Source of the DNA: an uncultured Oscillospiraceae bacterium
GTDB lineage: Bacteria; Bacillota; Clostridia; Oscillospirales; Acutalibacteraceae
Assembly (NCBI GenBank): GCA_900555545.1
Contig: USLQ01000073.1
Location: forward strand, 1 to 6,047
DNA: 6,047 nucleotides
Reading direction: 5' to 3'
Part shown: piece by piece, positions 5,256 through 6,047 of the stretch
Layout: every line of letters begins with the position of its first letter
Position numbering within the stretch: position 1 is the stretch's first letter
Translations under genes and position numbers: made by a program
Notes under the pieces: model-generated
Database searches by the model: none
What the model saw: only the letters and a program-made list of their open reading frames with translations
Told to the model about the DNA's origin: nothing

Positions 5256-6047
5256 CTATTGCACCCGGACACGCATCGTCTCTCCCGGTGCAACGGCAAT
5301 AGACACACCGCTACGACGAACGCCATTGACCGTATCCGATTCCACCGGCCGCTCCACACCGTTCACAACTATCTGCTTGAATACGCCTGCAAACGCGCAG
5401 TGCCACCGGATCGTCCGATTAGAGTGATTGGCAAGTTCTGCCGTACAGTGGTCTGGAAAATCAATATCCAACTCCAGCGGTCCCAGACGCAGGGAGCGCA
5501 CCGACAGATCCGGAATCTCCCCCGGCAGGCAGGGGCATGTTTTCACCATATCCGTCAATATATCCGCCTGTAACCCCAACAGTCCCTCCACTGCGGCGGA
5601 GACCATAGTAAAGGAGAGCTCCGGATAATCCTCATTGAGCCCCTGGCTCGCACGGACATGCGGCCGGAAGCGCCGTTCGCCGATATATTTCATCCACTTC
5701 CACCCCTGTTCCGCCCGGTGATAGGGGAAAAAGACCTGGGGCAAATAGGTAAAGCTCTCAATATTCTCCGAGGCAGTCCGGCTGTCTTCATCCATATGGT
5801 CGATGTAGTCGAGCAGCCGGTCGTTGCGCTCCCCCGGCTCAGTGAGCAGTTTAAGCGGCATGAAAAAACATGTCTCCGCCCCGGTGATGCCGCGGGCGGA
5901 TTTTTTCCACTGCCAATACTTCTCCCCGTGAAAACCGACGCCAAAGACATAGCCGCAGCCGTCCTCCTGCGGCGGGGTACTCCACACCTCATTAAAATAG
6001 GCGCGCAGTTCCGTGGCCCGGCGGCAATACGTCTCCGCCTCCCGCGC
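5256..6047 (-). CDS. C-terminal part of a probable (alpha/alpha)6-barrel glycosidase-like protein (5' end outside window)
   Basis: 263 residues are visible. The frame stays open through the right edge (A-R-E-A-E-T-Y-C-R-R before V-W-S-T), so the GTG at 5987 is internal. The first 170 or so visible residues are helical and rich in Trp, Tyr and acidic residues: YFNEVW, CGYVFGVGFHGEKYWQWKK, ITGAETCFF, NEDYPELSFTMVSAAVEGLLGLQ. Then comes PCLPGEIPDLSVRSLRLGPLELDIDF and a beta-rich tail with VVNGVERP and VAPGETMRVRV. This order (final helices, a P-x-LP segment, then a small beta-sandwich) is typical of the ends of six-hairpin glycosidases and phosphorylases, for example GH78, GH94 or GH95-like proteins. 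No catalytic residue can be assigned because most of the barrel lies off the window. No signal peptide can be judged. It is the first visible gene of the unit that continues into the GxGYxYP lipoprotein gene. Confidence 0.7.
   Translation of the reverse strand, partial: AREAETYCRRATELRAYFNEVWSTPPQEDGCGYVFGVGFHGEKYWQWKKSARGITGAETCFFMPLKLLTEPGERNDRLLDYIDHMDEDSRTASENIESFTYLPQVFFPYHRAEQGWKWMKYIGERRFRPHVRASQGLNEDYPELSFTMVSAAVEGLLGLQADILTDMVKTCPCLPGEIPDLSVRSLRLGPLELDIDFPDHCTAELANHSNRTIRWHCAFAGVFKQIVVNGVERPVESDTVNGVRRSGVSIAVAPGETMRVRVQ

Noticed and set aside
1..6047. CRISPR array, insertion sequence, phage or toxin-antitoxin system
   Set aside because: No regularly spaced repeats, transposase or integrase motifs, terminal inverted repeats, or small toxin/antitoxin pairs were seen on either strand.

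Overview
The window reads as a chromosomal segment of a Gram-positive, gut-type Clostridia bacterium, most like the Oscillospiraceae. Four things suggest this: a DUF1540 small Cys-rich protein and a YtaF-type membrane protein (both typical of spore-forming Firmicutes), Gram-positive style purine-rich ribosome binding sites, GC-rich genes separated by much more AT-rich promoter and terminator spacers, and a lipoprotein-type GxGYxYP protein. This is inference from family distribution; no rRNA or other taxonomic marker is present.

Left part (1-1762, + strand): two tandem paralogous integral membrane proteins, the first cut by the left edge. Each has a multi-pass N-terminal membrane region joined to a C-terminal TM2-type domain. 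They align without gaps over 189 residues (about 43% identical by hand count). They are separated by a short AT-rich spacer with a hairpin terminator and a sigma-A-like -10 box, so they appear to be independent transcription units. A GC-rich terminator follows the second.

Middle part (about 1909-3557, + strand): a HAD-superfamily phosphatase with its own extended -10 promoter, then a YtaF/MntP-like membrane protein behind a 108-nt leader with possible RNA structure, then a 55-residue DUF1540 protein with a strong ribosome binding site. These may be co-transcribed; no convincing terminator lies between them.

Right part (3561-6047, - strand): a two-gene unit running toward the left. The upstream gene, cut by the right edge, looks like the C-terminal part of an (alpha/alpha)6-barrel carbohydrate-active protein. 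Eighteen bases downstream lies a 541-residue exported, probably lipid-anchored GxGYxYP-family protein. The two plausibly work together on a carbohydrate. This unit converges on the DUF1540 gene, with a palindromic terminator region between them (3557-3611).

There is no rRNA, tRNA, CRISPR array, insertion sequence or phage signature. No gap between genes exceeds 180 bases. I see no clear-cut new defence or mobile system. The most unusual element is the duplicated membrane-domain/TM2 fusion pair, whose function I do not recognise.
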